Source: an uncultured Eubacteriales bacterium (GTDB lineage Bacteria > Bacillota > Clostridia > Christensenellales > Aristaeellaceae). From it: DNA of 64,000 nucleotides. Below are positions 1-7,767 of the stretch, in pieces (position 1 is the first letter of the stretch; the number at the start of each line of letters is the position of its first letter). The notes below the pieces were generated by a model. That model was not told the DNA's origin. It saw only the letters and a program-made list of their open reading frames with translations, and searched no databases. The translations under genes were made by a program, and so were the position numbers. Location: NCBI GenBank assembly GCA_902765395.1, contig CACWZP010000008.1:62001-126000 (forward strand). The letters are read 5' to 3'.

Positions 1-2
1 CC

Positions 3-410
3 GTTGAAGACACCCGCGTGGGCCAGGTTACCGACTACGATAAGCTGACCATCGAAGTGTGGACCAACGGCTCGATCCTGCCCAAGGAGGCGCTGGCCTC
101 CGCGGCGCAGATCCTTACGAACAACATGCGCCTGTTCATCGACCTGACGGTGAACGTCGTCCGCGTCGATTACAACGAACCGGAGATCGACGACAAGAGC
201 AAGGTCCTGGAGATGACCATCGAAGAGCTGGATCTCTCCGTCCGTGCGTTCAACTGCCTGAAGCGCGCCGGCATCAACACGGTTGCCGAGCTGGTGCAGC
301 GCAATCAGGAGGACATGATGAAGGTGCGCAACCTCGGCAAAAAGTCGCTTGAAGAGGTGGAACAGAAGCTGATCGCTCTGGGCCTGAGCCTCAAGACGAG
401 CGAAGAATAA
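3..410 (+). CDS. rpoA: RNA polymerase alpha subunit, C-terminal part (partial)
   Basis: This is the 3' part of the gene for the alpha subunit of RNA polymerase; the 5' part lies outside the window. The reading frame is open from base 3 (V-E-D-T-R-V...). It holds the end of the N-terminal assembly domain, with the signature [13 protein letters not shown], and a complete alpha-CTD (about the last 70 residues) with its helix-hairpin-helix ([11 protein letters not shown], then [13 protein letters not shown]). The alpha-CTD contacts UP elements and activators. It sits 40 bp before rplQ, the usual end of the large ribosomal-protein operon. The identification is secure; only the start is missing. 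Confidence 0.97.
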   Translation, partial: VEDTRVGQVTDYDKLTIEVWTNGSILPKEALASAAQILTNNMRLFIDLTVNVVRVDYNEPEIDDKSKVLEMTIEELDLSVRAFNCLKRAGINTVAELVQRNQEDMMKVRNLGKKSLEEVEQKLIALGLSLKTSEE

Positions 411-450
411 CCGGGACTGAATGATTTAAGCATCAAGGGAGGAACCAGAA

Positions 451-960
451 ATGGCCAATCGCAAGCTGGGTCGGCCGACCGACCAGAGGATGGCGATGCT
501 TCGCAACCAGGTGACCAATCTGATCTGGTACGGCAGGATCGAAACCACTCTGGCGCGCGGCAAGGAAGTTCAGTCTCTGGCTGAGCACCTCGTGACCATC
601 GCCATGCGTCAGTGTGATAACACCATCGAAGTGACCAAGAAGCACATGAACGACAAGAAGCAGGTTGAGGAGCTGACCGTGCAGAACGACAGCCCCGAGC
701 GCCTGGCTGCCCGTCGTCAGGTCATGCGCTATCTGTACGACATCCCCGCCGTCCAGAACGAGGGCGAGGACAAGGAAGATTTCAAGAAGCGCCAGAAGGA
801 CGTCAAGCACCAGGTCGTCGAGAAGCTGTTCCGCGAGATCGCGCCGAAGTACAAGAAGCGCGCCGAGGAAAAGGGCCAGGGCGGCGGGTACACCCGCATC
901 GTCAAGAAGGGCCCCCGTCGCGGCGATGCCGCCGAGATGTGCATCCTGGAGTTCATCTGA
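451..960 (+). CDS. rplQ: 50S ribosomal protein L17, long form
   Basis: This encodes ribosomal protein L17 of the large subunit. The N-terminus ([18 protein letters not shown]) and the C-terminal [19 protein letters not shown] block are typical. At 169 residues it is longer than the common 110-130. The extra length lies in two charged insertions, roughly residues 55-82 and 99-121, between the conserved helices. The ATG follows a clear GGGAGGA Shine-Dalgarno sequence. It is the last gene of the rpoA transcript and is followed at once by a strong terminator. Confidence 0.97.
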   Translation: MANRKLGRPTDQRMAMLRNQVTNLIWYGRIETTLARGKEVQSLAEHLVTIAMRQCDNTIEVTKKHMNDKKQVEELTVQNDSPERLAARRQVMRYLYDIPAVQNEGEDKEDFKKRQKDVKHQVVEKLFREIAPKYKKRAEEKGQGGGYTRIVKKGPRRGDAAEMCILEFI

Positions 961-969
961 CGGAATCAC

Positions 970-1012
970 AACAACCCACCTTTGCCATGGGCATGGGTGG
1001 GTTGTTTCGTTT
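970..1012 (+). terminator. Intrinsic terminator of the rpoA-rplQ operon
   Basis: A perfect 11-bp stem (970-980 pairing with 996-1006, AACAACCCACC/GGTGGGTTGTT) is followed by a T-rich tail. It starts 10 bp after the rplQ stop and ends the ribosomal operon. Confidence 0.9.
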
Positions 1013-1047
1013 TGGCGGGGTGGGGCAATGCGGTTATATGAACAGAA

Positions 1048-1144
1048 AGAGATCCTTCGACTGCGCTGGCGCTGCGCACAGGATGACACGAATCCTTATT
1101 GATGTCATTCTGAGCGAAGGCGAAGCCGAAGTCGAAGAATCCTT
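1048..1144. repeat. REP-like dispersed palindromic element
   Basis: This non-coding element of about 97 bp has nested imperfect inverted repeats. The outer arms are GATCCTTCGACT near 1051 and AGTCGAAGAATCCTT at 1130-1144; the inner arms are CAGGATGACA (1079-1088) and TGTCATTCTG (1103-1112), matching at nine of ten positions. It lies between the rplQ terminator and the convergent nuclease gene. The form is that of repetitive extragenic palindromes; other copies in the genome cannot be checked from this window. Confidence 0.6.
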
Positions 1145-1189
1145 CTTAACGATAAGGCTTTGGGGTAAGAGGGGCTGCCGATCCAACGC

Positions 1190-1573
1190 CTATGGCAGCG
1201 CCACGCCCCACAGGCGGTTCAGCGATACCAGGAGCACCGGCTTGCCGCAGATCGTCCCGGGCAGGGCGGTCGCCCGCTGGGTGACCACGATCACCGCGTC
1301 CAGGTCGTCCGACTCCAGATAGCGCCGAAGCTGCTCGGTCAGCTGGGACGTGGCCGGGCGGCCCTTCTTCACCTCGATGCCCACGCGGCCTACGCGAAAG
1401 TCGATGCGGCGGCGGGGACCCAATTTGTATTCGTGGGCGTACTCCAGCCCCGCCCCGGCCAGCGCTTCGGCCACGGCGGCGTGGATGTCGTATTCCTCCG
1501 GCTGGGCCGGCACGCGCACGGCGGCGAGGGCAGATATGACGCGGGCAATGGATTGTTCGAGGGCTTCAGTCAT
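1190..1573 (-). CDS. Small PD-(D/E)XK nuclease-like protein
   Basis: The 127-residue protein has a helical N-terminus and then the spacing of a PD-(D/E)XK nuclease core. A Glu in the helix (LEYAHEYKL) is followed by RRRIDFRVGRVGIEVKKG, in which D, then E-x-K, are placed as in restriction-endonuclease-like folds. A hydrophobic strand (DAVIVVTQR) and a QL-rich helix follow. The ATG has an AGGAGC ribosome site. It is the last gene of a minus-strand operon downstream of a GNAT gene, a Nudix gene and an rluD-like gene. The fold is inferred from motif spacing only. DNA repair, restriction or a phage-related role are all possible, and no partner helicase or methylase is nearby. Confidence 0.55.
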   Translation of the reverse strand: MTEALEQSIARVISALAAVRVPAQPEEYDIHAAVAEALAGAGLEYAHEYKLGPRRRIDFRVGRVGIEVKKGRPATSQLTEQLRRYLESDDLDAVIVVTQRATALPGTICGKPVLLVSLNRLWGVALP

Positions 1574-1585
1574 GGGCGGCTCCTG

Positions 1586-2041
1586 TCAGTCGAATGCGTA
1601 CATCAGGTTCAGGCAGTCCGGCGCGTCCGGGTCGACGTAGCCGGTGTCGGCAAAGCCTGCCTTTTCATAGAGGCGCAGCGCGGGCCGGTCGTCCCGCTTG
1701 ACGCACACCTCCACGCAGCCATACTTTCTTTCGGCCCGCAGGCGCGCGAGGATCAGCCGTAGCGCTTCGCCGCCGAAGCCACGCCGCTGGAAGCGGGCGT
1801 CGATCATGAACTGCTGCAAATCGTAGCAAGCGGGCGCCTCGTCCATGTCCTTCACCAGCGCCAGGCCAACCACCGCGCCATCGGCCTCGACGGCCCAAAC
1901 GCGGGCATTCTCCCGGCGATAGAGATAGCCCCGGGCGAGGATGCCATCGGCGGTGTCCAGGAAGCCCCGCTGCTCCGGGGCGACAGAGAGCGCCCGGGCG
2001 GCGAAGAAGTTGTTCTCGTGGATGTCGGTCAGTTGGATCAT
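1586..2041 (-). CDS. GNAT family N-acetyltransferase
   Basis: This 151-residue single-domain acetyltransferase of the Gcn5 family transfers acetyl from acetyl-CoA to an amine. The central acetyl-CoA loop is visible as QFMIDARFQRRGFGGEAL (Q/R-x-x-G-x-G/A). The C-terminal part (VCVKRDDRPALRLYEKAGF) is the usual motif B region. The overall pattern, including the DLQQFMID strand, resembles polyamine-type (BltD/PaiA-like) members, but the substrate cannot be assigned. An AAGGAAG ribosome site precedes the ATG. It lies 30 bp after the Nudix gene and 12 bp before the nuclease gene, so all are probably one transcript. Confidence 0.85.
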   Translation of the reverse strand: MIQLTDIHENNFFAARALSVAPEQRGFLDTADGILARGYLYRRENARVWAVEADGAVVGLALVKDMDEAPACYDLQQFMIDARFQRRGFGGEALRLILARLRAERKYGCVEVCVKRDDRPALRLYEKAGFADTGYVDPDAPDCLNLMYAFD

Positions 2042-2071
2042 GGCGGCTTCCTTTCCTTCATGGTGTCGGTT

Positions 2072-2512
2072 TCACAGGCCTTTCTCCACCATCAAATCGA
2101 TCCTGCGCCTGGGAAGCAGCGCGTCGCTGTCCATGCCCAGAAGCGCCGCCCGGCTGATCCACCGGAAGTCGACGGTCTCGCCCTCCTGCAGGGTGATGGC
2201 CGACTTGTCGCAGCGGGTTACGCACAGGAAGGCGACGTAGACGGCGTGCCGCTCGGGGCTTACGACTTGGCCAATTTCAGTCAACGCCTCCGCGGCGATG
2301 CCCGTCTCCACCCGCAGCTCCCGGAAGGCGCCTTCCATGGCGGTCTCACCCCGCTGCACCGCGCCGCCGGCGCTGGCCTCCCACATGCCGCCGTAGTGCT
2401 TGCGGGGATCGCGCTGCATCAGCAGGTAGTCGCCGTCCGCGTGGCGCACGAGGATGTCGCACACCAGGTGGTAGACGCCGTCCGGGATAGGCTCACCCCG
2501 AACCAGCGTCAC
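2072..2512 (-). CDS. Nudix hydrolase
   Basis: This 146-residue Nudix hydrolase should cleave a nucleoside diphosphate linked to another group. The Nudix box is GGAVQRGETAMEGAFREL followed by RVETGI. It fits G-x5-E-x7-R-E-U-x-x-E-x-G-U, except that the first Glu of the usual EE pair is Val; the second, normally metal-binding, Glu is kept. The start is a GTG preceded by GGAGG at short spacing. The frame continues directly from the stop of the upstream rluD-like gene, 27 bases earlier, so translation may be coupled. The substrate is unknown. Confidence 0.85.
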   Translation of the reverse strand: MTLVRGEPIPDGVYHLVCDILVRHADGDYLLMQRDPRKHYGGMWEASAGGAVQRGETAMEGAFRELRVETGIAAEALTEIGQVVSPERHAVYVAFLCVTRCDKSAITLQEGETVDFRWISRAALLGMDSDALLPRRRIDLMVEKGL

Positions 2513-2539
2513 GCCCTCCAGGCGGTTGAAGTCTTCGTC

Positions 2540-3436
2540 TTAAGCGTCCCAAAGCTCCATAGGCTTATCCTCCAGCAGCGCCGCCAGTTCCACCGGCAGC
2601 GGCGATGTTCGCTCGATGATCTCCCCGGTGACAGGGTGGGTGAGGCGGATGCGGGTGGAGTGCAGCGCGAAGCGCCCCGGCAGGCGCGGGTTCTCCTTGC
2701 CGTAGAGGAAGTCCCCCGCGATGGGATGCCCCAGATGGGCCATGTGCACGCGGATCTGGTGGGTGCGGCCCGTTTCCAGCCGCAGGCGCACCAGGCTGTA
2801 TCGGTCGCCGGACACCTCCGCCTGATAGTGGGTGACGGCGGGAACACCCCGCTCATAATCCACGACCCGGCGCACGGTGGCGGCGGCCTCCTTGGCGATG
2901 GGGGCGTCGATCACGCCCTCGCCCTCGAAGCGCCCCTCCACCACGGCCAGGTACTCCCGCAGGAACCGGTCGGTGTGCAGCTGCCGCTGCAGCCGCTGGG
3001 CGGCGTGGGCGTTCTTCGCGGCGGCCATCAGCCCGCTGGTGCCCTTGTCCAGCCGGTTCAGCGGGCGAAAGGGCAGGCCCGGGCTGCGAAAGGCCAGCCG
3101 GTTCTCGAGCGTCCCGCCGGGCTGCTTCGGGGAGCACTGGCAGGCCAGCGGCGCGGGCTTGTCCAGGATGAGGATGTCCTCGTCCTCGTACACGATGTTC
3201 ACCGGCTTGTCCTCCGGCACCACCGCCTTGACCGCGCCGTCCGCCAGCAGTACCGTCACCTCGTCCCCGGGCTTGAGCTCGTAATTGGCGTGGACGATTT
3301 CGCCGTTCACCCGCAGGCCGCCCGCCGCCTTCAACGCGGTGAATTGCCCGTAGGACACGCCCATCGTGCCCCGGACGAAGTACTTGACCTTGCGCCCGGC
3401 GTCCGATTCCCCGGCCACGGCGGTCAGTTTGCGCAT
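2540..3436 (-). CDS. RluA-family pseudouridine synthase
   Basis: This 298-residue pseudouridine synthase modifies uridines in rRNA or tRNA. An N-terminal S4-like RNA-binding part (residues 1-75, with LRVNGEIVHANYELKPGDEV) precedes the catalytic domain. The active-site motif is NRLDKGTSGLM near residue 125; its Asp is the catalytic residue, and the family usually has HRLDxxTSG. The TGRTHQIRVHMAHLGHPI block and the C-terminal RFALHS strand are typical. The ATG follows a full AGGAGG. It leads a four-gene minus-strand operon. It is close to RluD but the exact target site cannot be read from sequence. Confidence 0.93.
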   Translation of the reverse strand: MRKLTAVAGESDAGRKVKYFVRGTMGVSYGQFTALKAAGGLRVNGEIVHANYELKPGDEVTVLLADGAVKAVVPEDKPVNIVYEDEDILILDKPAPLACQCSPKQPGGTLENRLAFRSPGLPFRPLNRLDKGTSGLMAAAKNAHAAQRLQRQLHTDRFLREYLAVVEGRFEGEGVIDAPIAKEAAATVRRVVDYERGVPAVTHYQAEVSGDRYSLVRLRLETGRTHQIRVHMAHLGHPIAGDFLYGKENPRLPGRFALHSTRIRLTHPVTGEIIERTSPLPVELAALLEDKPMELWDA

Positions 3437-3464
3437 GGTTGCCTCCTGATGTGTTGTTACGATA

Positions 3465-3492
3465 ATTATACCATATTTGTCGCTCCGTGCAA
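3465..3492 (-). promoter_or_regulatory. Probable promoter of the rluD-like operon
   Basis: On the minus strand there is a perfect TATAAT -10 box (plus-strand 3465-3470) with a weak -35 (TTGCAC or TTTGCA) 16-17 bp upstream. It lies about 30 bp before the ATG at 3436, back to back with the promoter of the gene at 3583. Confidence 0.5.
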
Positions 3493-3522
3493 AGCCCTTC
3501 CCATGTGGGAGGCCTTCGTTGC

Positions 3523-3551
3523 TTGACAGAAGCGCCTGTTCAATCTATAAT
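3523..3551 (+). promoter_or_regulatory. Consensus sigma-A promoter for the gene at 3583
   Basis: TTGACA (3523-3528), a 17-bp spacer and TATAAT (3546-3551): a perfect match to the housekeeping consensus. It sits about 30 bp before the start codon and suggests strong constitutive expression. Confidence 0.92.
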
Positions 3552-3582
3552 GAATCTACATTATCGAAGGGAATGAGGAGCG

Positions 3583-4029
3583 ATGAGCGAGAACAAGAAG
3601 CACCATTCCGGGATCAACCTGATTTGCGGCATCGTGGCGCTGGTATGCCTGGCGATGATGTTCGTTCCGATGGGTGAGGCTCGGGGCAATTTCAACAGCG
3701 GCTGGAGCACCGTCGGCGCGATGCCGTATATCTGGAGCGAGGCCACCAGCGGCTTCAACAGCCAGGAGCCCATCTACATGGTCGTCGCGATGGCGCTGAC
3801 CGCTTCGGCCATCCTGCTGGCGATCTGGGCGATTCAGTCGTTCCGGGGCGACGGGAAGGTGGGCCTGGGTGCCGCCATCTACCACCTGATCGCCACGGCG
3901 TTCGCGACGCTCTTCTTTGTCGAGGGCTTCAACGGCAACCTGACCATGCCCGTGGTGGCCGTCAACGGCGCGCTGGCCGTGGCCGCGCTGGTGCTGGCGA
4001 TCCTCCAGAAGAAGAAAGCCGCCAAGTGA
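3583..4029 (+). CDS. Small multi-pass membrane protein of unknown function
   Basis: I do not recognise the family. The 148-residue protein has about four hydrophobic segments: residues 10-30, 65-87 and two in the C-terminal half around 93-145. The loop after the first segment is Gly/Asn-rich and includes WSTVGAMPYIW. The protein ends in a basic KKKAAK tail. A good AGGAG ribosome site precedes the ATG. It is a single-gene transcript between a consensus promoter and a terminator, so it is probably well expressed. Nothing in the context gives a function. Confidence 0.75.
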   Translation: MSENKKHHSGINLICGIVALVCLAMMFVPMGEARGNFNSGWSTVGAMPYIWSEATSGFNSQEPIYMVVAMALTASAILLAIWAIQSFRGDGKVGLGAAIYHLIATAFATLFFVEGFNGNLTMPVVAVNGALAVAALVLAILQKKKAAK

Positions 4030-4047
4030 CGCGGCGGCATGACAAAA

Positions 4048-4076
4048 GCCCGCGGCGCTGACGTCGCGGGCCTTGC
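4048..4076. terminator. Bidirectional terminator between two convergent genes
   Basis: A GC-rich stem of about 10 bp (4048-4057 with 4062-4071, GCCCGCG...CGCGGGC, one G-U pair) is flanked by A-rich sequence on the left and a T-rich stretch on the right. It can serve both the membrane-protein gene and the convergent rpmB. Confidence 0.75.
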
Positions 4077-4107
4077 TTTCATTCTTTGTCGATCGGCGCT
4101 TCCGATA

Positions 4108-4299
4108 TTACAGGGCGCGCTCAACCTTCTTGCTGCGCAGGCAGCGGGTGCACACGGACATGCGCTGCGGAACGCCGTTGACCAGCACGCGAACCTTCTG
4201 CGTGTTCGGAGCCCAGGTGCGGCGCGTCTTGCGGTTGGAATGGCTCACGTTGTTGCCGTAGGTCACGCCCTTGCCGCAGATTTCACAAAACTTTCCCAT
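4108..4299 (-). CDS. rpmB: 50S ribosomal protein L28
   Basis: The 63-residue ribosomal protein L28 has two CxxC pairs (CEIC near the N-terminus, CTRC near the C-terminus), so it is the zinc-binding form. The SHSNRKTRRTWAPN and KVRVLVNG segments are diagnostic. An AGGAGG ribosome site lies just before the ATG. It is alone on the minus strand and divergent from asp23-fakA; rpmB next to asp23 and fakA and near recG is a common arrangement in Firmicutes. Confidence 0.97.
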   Translation of the reverse strand: MGKFCEICGKGVTYGNNVSHSNRKTRRTWAPNTQKVRVLVNGVPQRMSVCTRCLRSKKVERAL

Positions 4300-4346
4300 A
4301 CTCTATCACACCTCCTTCAAGGATATGTCCACATCAAAACAGTGAA

Positions 4347-4375
4347 ATTATATCATTTCTTCCCCCAAAACGCAA
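4347..4375 (-). promoter_or_regulatory. Promoter of rpmB
   Basis: On the minus strand: TTGCGT (plus 4370-4375), a 17-bp spacer and TATAAT (plus 4347-4352), about 50 bp before the rpmB start. Confidence 0.8.
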
Positions 4376-4467
4376 GGGCTGGGCGTGTAAAAGTTCTGGT
4401 AATACCAAATTTTACCGATAATTTGTAAAAAATCGCTCTATTGCCACGGGCGCGGCGTGGGTTTTGC

Positions 4468-4496
4468 TTGCATATTTGACGGAAAAAAGGTATACT
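4468..4496 (+). promoter_or_regulatory. Promoter of the asp23-fakA operon
   Basis: TTGCAT (4468-4473), 17-bp spacer, TATACT (4491-4496), about 90 bp before asp23. A TTGACG at 4476 is too close to the -10 box to be the -35. Confidence 0.65.
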
Positions 4497-4586
4497 GTTA
4501 GATGAAGAGTTATAATTGCTTCGTGTACGCGCCTGCGGCCATGCGGCTTTCAGGCGCGGGCCCCGATGAAAAGGGAGGTATAAATC

Positions 4587-4937
4587 ATGGATTGCAAGTA
4601 CAATACCGAACTGGGCGTCGTCACCGTGAACGACGACGTGATCGTGCGCGTCGCGGGCTATGCGGCGCTGGACTGCTACGGCATTGTGGGCATGGCCTCC
4701 AAGCGCGGCACCGACGGCCTGGTGCAGATGATGGGCCGGGAAAACCTGGGCCGCGGCGTGAAGGTGCGCTCCTCCGGCGACAAGGTGGACATCGATCTTT
4801 TCATCATTGTGGAATATGGCATCTCGATCAGCGCCGTGGCCGCGGCCATCATCGAGACCGTGAAATACAAGGTGGAGCATCTCACCGGCGTGCCCGTGGG
4901 CCGCGTCAATGTGTGCGTCGAGGACATCCGCGTCTGA
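4587..4937 (+). CDS. Asp23/Gls24 family envelope stress protein
   Basis: This 116-residue Asp23/Gls24-family (DUF322) protein is a small alpha/beta protein linked to envelope homeostasis in Gram-positives. The recognisable pattern is the N-terminal GVVTVNDDVIVRVAGYAALD, the central GRGVKVRSSGDKVDIDLFI strands and the C-terminal GVPVGRVNVCVEDIRV. GGGAGGT precedes the ATG. It lies 26 bp upstream of fakA, its usual partner (yloU-yloV in Bacillus), and shares its transcript. Confidence 0.93.
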   Translation: MDCKYNTELGVVTVNDDVIVRVAGYAALDCYGIVGMASKRGTDGLVQMMGRENLGRGVKVRSSGDKVDIDLFIIVEYGISISAVAAAIIETVKYKVEHLTGVPVGRVNVCVEDIRV

Positions 4938-4963
4938 TCGCGCCGTGAAGGTTGGAGGATAAT

Positions 4964-6616
4964 ATGGCAAGCAAGAGAATAGACGGCATGCTGCTCAAGG
5001 AGATGTTCTCCTCCGGCGCGGCACTGCTGGTGAACAACCGCGAGAACGTGGACGCGCTGAACGTGTTCCCCGTGCCGGACGGCGATACGGGCACCAACAT
5101 GTCCCAGACCATCACGTCCGCGATCAAGGAAATCAACGCCAAGCCCTATTCCAGCGTCGCTGACGTGTCCAGCGCCGCGGCGCGCGGCGCGCTGAAGGGC
5201 GCGCGGGGCAACTCCGGCGTCATACTCAGCCAGATCCTGCGCGGCTTTTCCAAGGCCCTGGCGGGGCACGAGGACATCGACGGCCCGCTGCTGGCGGCGG
5301 CGCTGCGCTCCGGCGCGAACACCGCCTACAAGGCCGTGATGAAGCCCAAGGAGGGCACGATCCTCACCGTCATCCGCGTCATCGCGGAGGAGGCCGAGGA
5401 GGCCCGGGACAAGCAGCACGACGTGGTCGAGCTGTTCAAGCTGGTGCTGGCGGTGGGCGACGCGATCTTAAAGCGCACGCCCGACATGCTGCCGGTGCTG
5501 AAGCAGGCCGGCGTGGTGGACAGCGGCGGCATGGGCCTGATGGTGATCCTGCGGGGCATGTACGCCTCGCTGACCGGCGAGCCGGTGGACGCCATGACCG
5601 AGGAAAAGCCGGACGCCGTGGCCATGCCGGGCGAGTTCGTGGACGACCACGACGCCATCGGCGAGATCAAGTTCGGCTACTGCACCGAATTCATCGTCAG
5701 CCATCCCCGCGAGGACATGACCAACGCGGACGTGGTGCGGCTGCGCAAGCGGCTGGAGCGCATGGGCGACTGCGTGCTGGTCATTTCCGACATGAACGTG
5801 GTGAAGGTGCACGTGCACACCAACGAGCCGGGCAAGGCGCTGCAGTACGCGCTGGAGCTGGGCGAGCTGGACTCCATCAAGATCGACAACATGATGGAGG
5901 AGCGCCGCGAGCGCGAGGCCAAGCAGGCCGAGGAGGCCGCGAAGAAGGCCGCCGAGCAGAAGGACTACGGCATCGTGGCCGTGGCCCTGGGCGAGGGATT
6001 GACGGAGATCTTCCGCAACCTGAACGTGGATCAGATCGTGGACGGCGGGCAGACCATGAACCCCTCCATCCAGGACCTGGCCAAGGCCTGCGACGACACC
6101 AACGCCCGCACGGTCATCATACTGCCCAACAACACCAACATCATCCTCGCGGCCCAGCAGGCCACCCGCCTGACCGACCGCCGGGTGATCGTGCTGCCCA
6201 CCAAGTCGGTGCCCATGGGCATCAGCGCGGCGCTGGCCTTCGATCCCACCGTCTCCGCCGAGGAGAACGAGGCCGCCATGACCGAGGCCGCCGAGGCCGT
6301 GCACACCGCCTCCATCACCTACGCCGTCCGCGACACCAATTACGACGGCCAGGAGATCCACGAGGGCGATATCATGGGCATGATCGACAACAAGCTCAGC
6401 GTGCTGGGCAGCGACGTGGCCCAGGTGGGCGTGGACGTGACCGAGAAGATGGTGAACGAGGATTCCGCGCTGATCACCATCTACTACGGCGCCGACGTCG
6501 CCGAGGCCGACGCCCAGGCGCTGCGCGACCGGCTGGCGGAGCAGTACACCGATTGCGACGTGGAGCTGCAGGCCGGCGGGCAGCCGCTGTATTACTACCT
6601 GATCGCGGTGGAATAA
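4964..6616 (+). CDS. fakA: Fatty acid kinase FakA (DAK2 + DegV-like domains)
   Basis: This 550-residue protein phosphorylates fatty acids presented by FakB, feeding exogenous fatty acids into phospholipid synthesis. Residues 1-200 form the DhaL/DAK2 ATP-binding domain: NVFPVPDGDTGTNM with the Mg-binding Asp residues, GARGNSGVILSQILRG, and VVDSGGMGL. The C-terminal half (FGYCTEFIV..., KVHVHTNEPG, then IILPNNTNIILAAQQA) is the FakA/YloV regulatory part. The ATG at 4964 is chosen because GGAGG lies 7 bp upstream; the TTG at 4952 would overlap that site. The length matches known FakA proteins (about 550). Confidence 0.93.
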   Translation: MASKRIDGMLLKEMFSSGAALLVNNRENVDALNVFPVPDGDTGTNMSQTITSAIKEINAKPYSSVADVSSAAARGALKGARGNSGVILSQILRGFSKALAGHEDIDGPLLAAALRSGANTAYKAVMKPKEGTILTVIRVIAEEAEEARDKQHDVVELFKLVLAVGDAILKRTPDMLPVLKQAGVVDSGGMGLMVILRGMYASLTGEPVDAMTEEKPDAVAMPGEFVDDHDAIGEIKFGYCTEFIVSHPREDMTNADVVRLRKRLERMGDCVLVISDMNVVKVHVHTNEPGKALQYALELGELDSIKIDNMMEERREREAKQAEEAAKKAAEQKDYGIVAVALGEGLTEIFRNLNVDQIVDGGQTMNPSIQDLAKACDDTNARTVIILPNNTNIILAAQQATRLTDRRVIVLPTKSVPMGISAALAFDPTVSAEENEAAMTEAAEAVHTASITYAVRDTNYDGQEIHEGDIMGMIDNKLSVLGSDVAQVGVDVTEKMVNEDSALITIYYGADVAEADAQALRDRLAEQYTDCDVELQAGGQPLYYYLIAVE

Positions 6617-6638
6617 GCGCAATAACAATGTGAGTATT

Positions 6639-6756
6639 TGCAGGGGCGACGTTGCGTCACCCGCCTCCGGGGCATTGCCCCGGACCCGTTTGCTGCCGCG
6701 CAGAATTGCGCGTCGCATGAAGGAAGAAGGGCGGGCGCCGTGACGGCGCCCCTGCA
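6639..6756. repeat. MITE-like element with 10-bp terminal inverted repeats
   Basis: This 118-bp non-coding element is bounded by perfect inverted repeats TGCAGGGGCG (6639-6648) and CGCCCCTGCA (6747-6756). It has internal GC-rich palindromes such as CCGGGGCATTGCCCCGG and GGCGCCGTGACGGCGCC. It fills most of the fakA to oxidoreductase gap. The form fits a non-autonomous mobile element or a dispersed repeat; copy number cannot be seen here. Confidence 0.6.
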
Positions 6757-6777
6757 TATGGATAAGGAGGAGATCCT

Positions 6778-7767
6778 ATGTACGAGGGCAATATCCGCTG
6801 GGCCATCGTGGGCACGGGCTATATCGCCAACCGCTTCGCCCAGGGCATGGACGAGGTGTACGACGCCGAGCTGGTCGCCGTGGTCAGCCGCAGCGTTGAG
6901 CGGGGCCGGGAGTTCGCGAAAAAGTATGACGCGGGCGCGGTCTACACCGACCTGCAGCAGATGCTTTCCGAGGTGAAGCCGGACGCGCTCTACATCGGCA
7001 CGCCCAACGACTGCCACTACGGCGCCATCGTGGCCGCGCTGAACGCCGGGGTGAACGTGCTCAGCGAAAAGCCCATGGTGGACAACCGGCGGCAGCTGGA
7101 CGAGGTGACGGCGCTGGCGAAGGAGAAGGGCCTCTTCCTGATGGAGGGCATGTGGACGCGTTGCTTCCCGGCGGTCAAAAAGGCCCGCCAGTGGTTGCGC
7201 GAGGGCCGCATCGGAAGGCCCCTCACTGTGCGCTCCTTCTTCGAGATGCACGCCGACCCGGACAACTGGCAGTGGTGGAAGGCGGGCCTGGAGCACGCCG
7301 GCGGCGCGCTGAGGGACGTGGGCATCTATTCCGTCGCCATGGCGGACATGGCCTTCCCGCGGGTGCCCGTGCGCATCCTCTCCGCCATGGATTCCAACGG
7401 CGAGGTGGACCAATCCTTCCGCATGCTGCTGGATTACGGCGAGGGCCAGATGGCCATGGTGGGCGGCGCGTTCAACCAGGACTCCGGCTGGGAGACCCAG
7501 ATCGTGGGGGAGAAGGGCTCCATCCTCATCGGCCCCGAGTTCTGGGATCCCACCACCGCCACGCTGAAGACCTACGACGGCGAAAGCGAGCGCTTCGAGG
7601 AGCCCTATCCGGCCACCGGCTTCCAGTACGAGATCCGCACCGTGCAGGAGTGCCTGCGCAAGGGCCTGAAGCAGTGCCCGGAATACGACTGGGACGACAT
7701 GAGCCGGGTATCCGACATCATCGAATCCGCCCGGAAGGAGCACGGCATCGTGTATCCGGCGGATTGA
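6778..7767 (+). CDS. Gfo/Idh/MocA family oxidoreductase
   Basis: This 329-residue NAD(P)-dependent dehydrogenase acts on sugars or polyols. The N-terminal Rossmann fold has the GTGYIANRFAQGM dinucleotide loop. The EKPMVDN motif (near residue 97) carries the catalytic Lys. The GGALRDVGIYSVAMA segment in the C-terminal half is typical of the dihydrodiol/xylose-dehydrogenase-like branch. AAGGAGG precedes the ATG. It stands alone after fakA; the substrate cannot be told. Confidence 0.9.
   Translation: MYEGNIRWAIVGTGYIANRFAQGMDEVYDAELVAVVSRSVERGREFAKKYDAGAVYTDLQQMLSEVKPDALYIGTPNDCHYGAIVAALNAGVNVLSEKPMVDNRRQLDEVTALAKEKGLFLMEGMWTRCFPAVKKARQWLREGRIGRPLTVRSFFEMHADPDNWQWWKAGLEHAGGALRDVGIYSVAMADMAFPRVPVRILSAMDSNGEVDQSFRMLLDYGEGQMAMVGGAFNQDSGWETQIVGEKGSILIGPEFWDPTTATLKTYDGESERFEEPYPATGFQYEIRTVQECLRKGLKQCPEYDWDDMSRVSDIIESARKEHGIVYPAD

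Noticed and set aside
2018-3526. A 502-residue open frame antisense to the Nudix and pseudouridine-synthase genes
   Set aside because: The opposite strand encodes two clear enzymes with motifs and ribosome sites; this frame has a repetitive His/Gln/Arg composition and no start signal.
4476-4496. TTGACG at 4476 as the -35 box for the asp23 operon
   Set aside because: The spacer to the TATACT box would be only 9 bp. TTGCAT at 4468 gives a 17-bp spacer and was chosen instead.
5468-6757. A 429-residue open frame antisense to fakA, and similar long frames antisense to gmd, manC and the dehydratase gene
   Set aside because: Same GC-bias shadow effect; each lies opposite a well-defined conserved gene.
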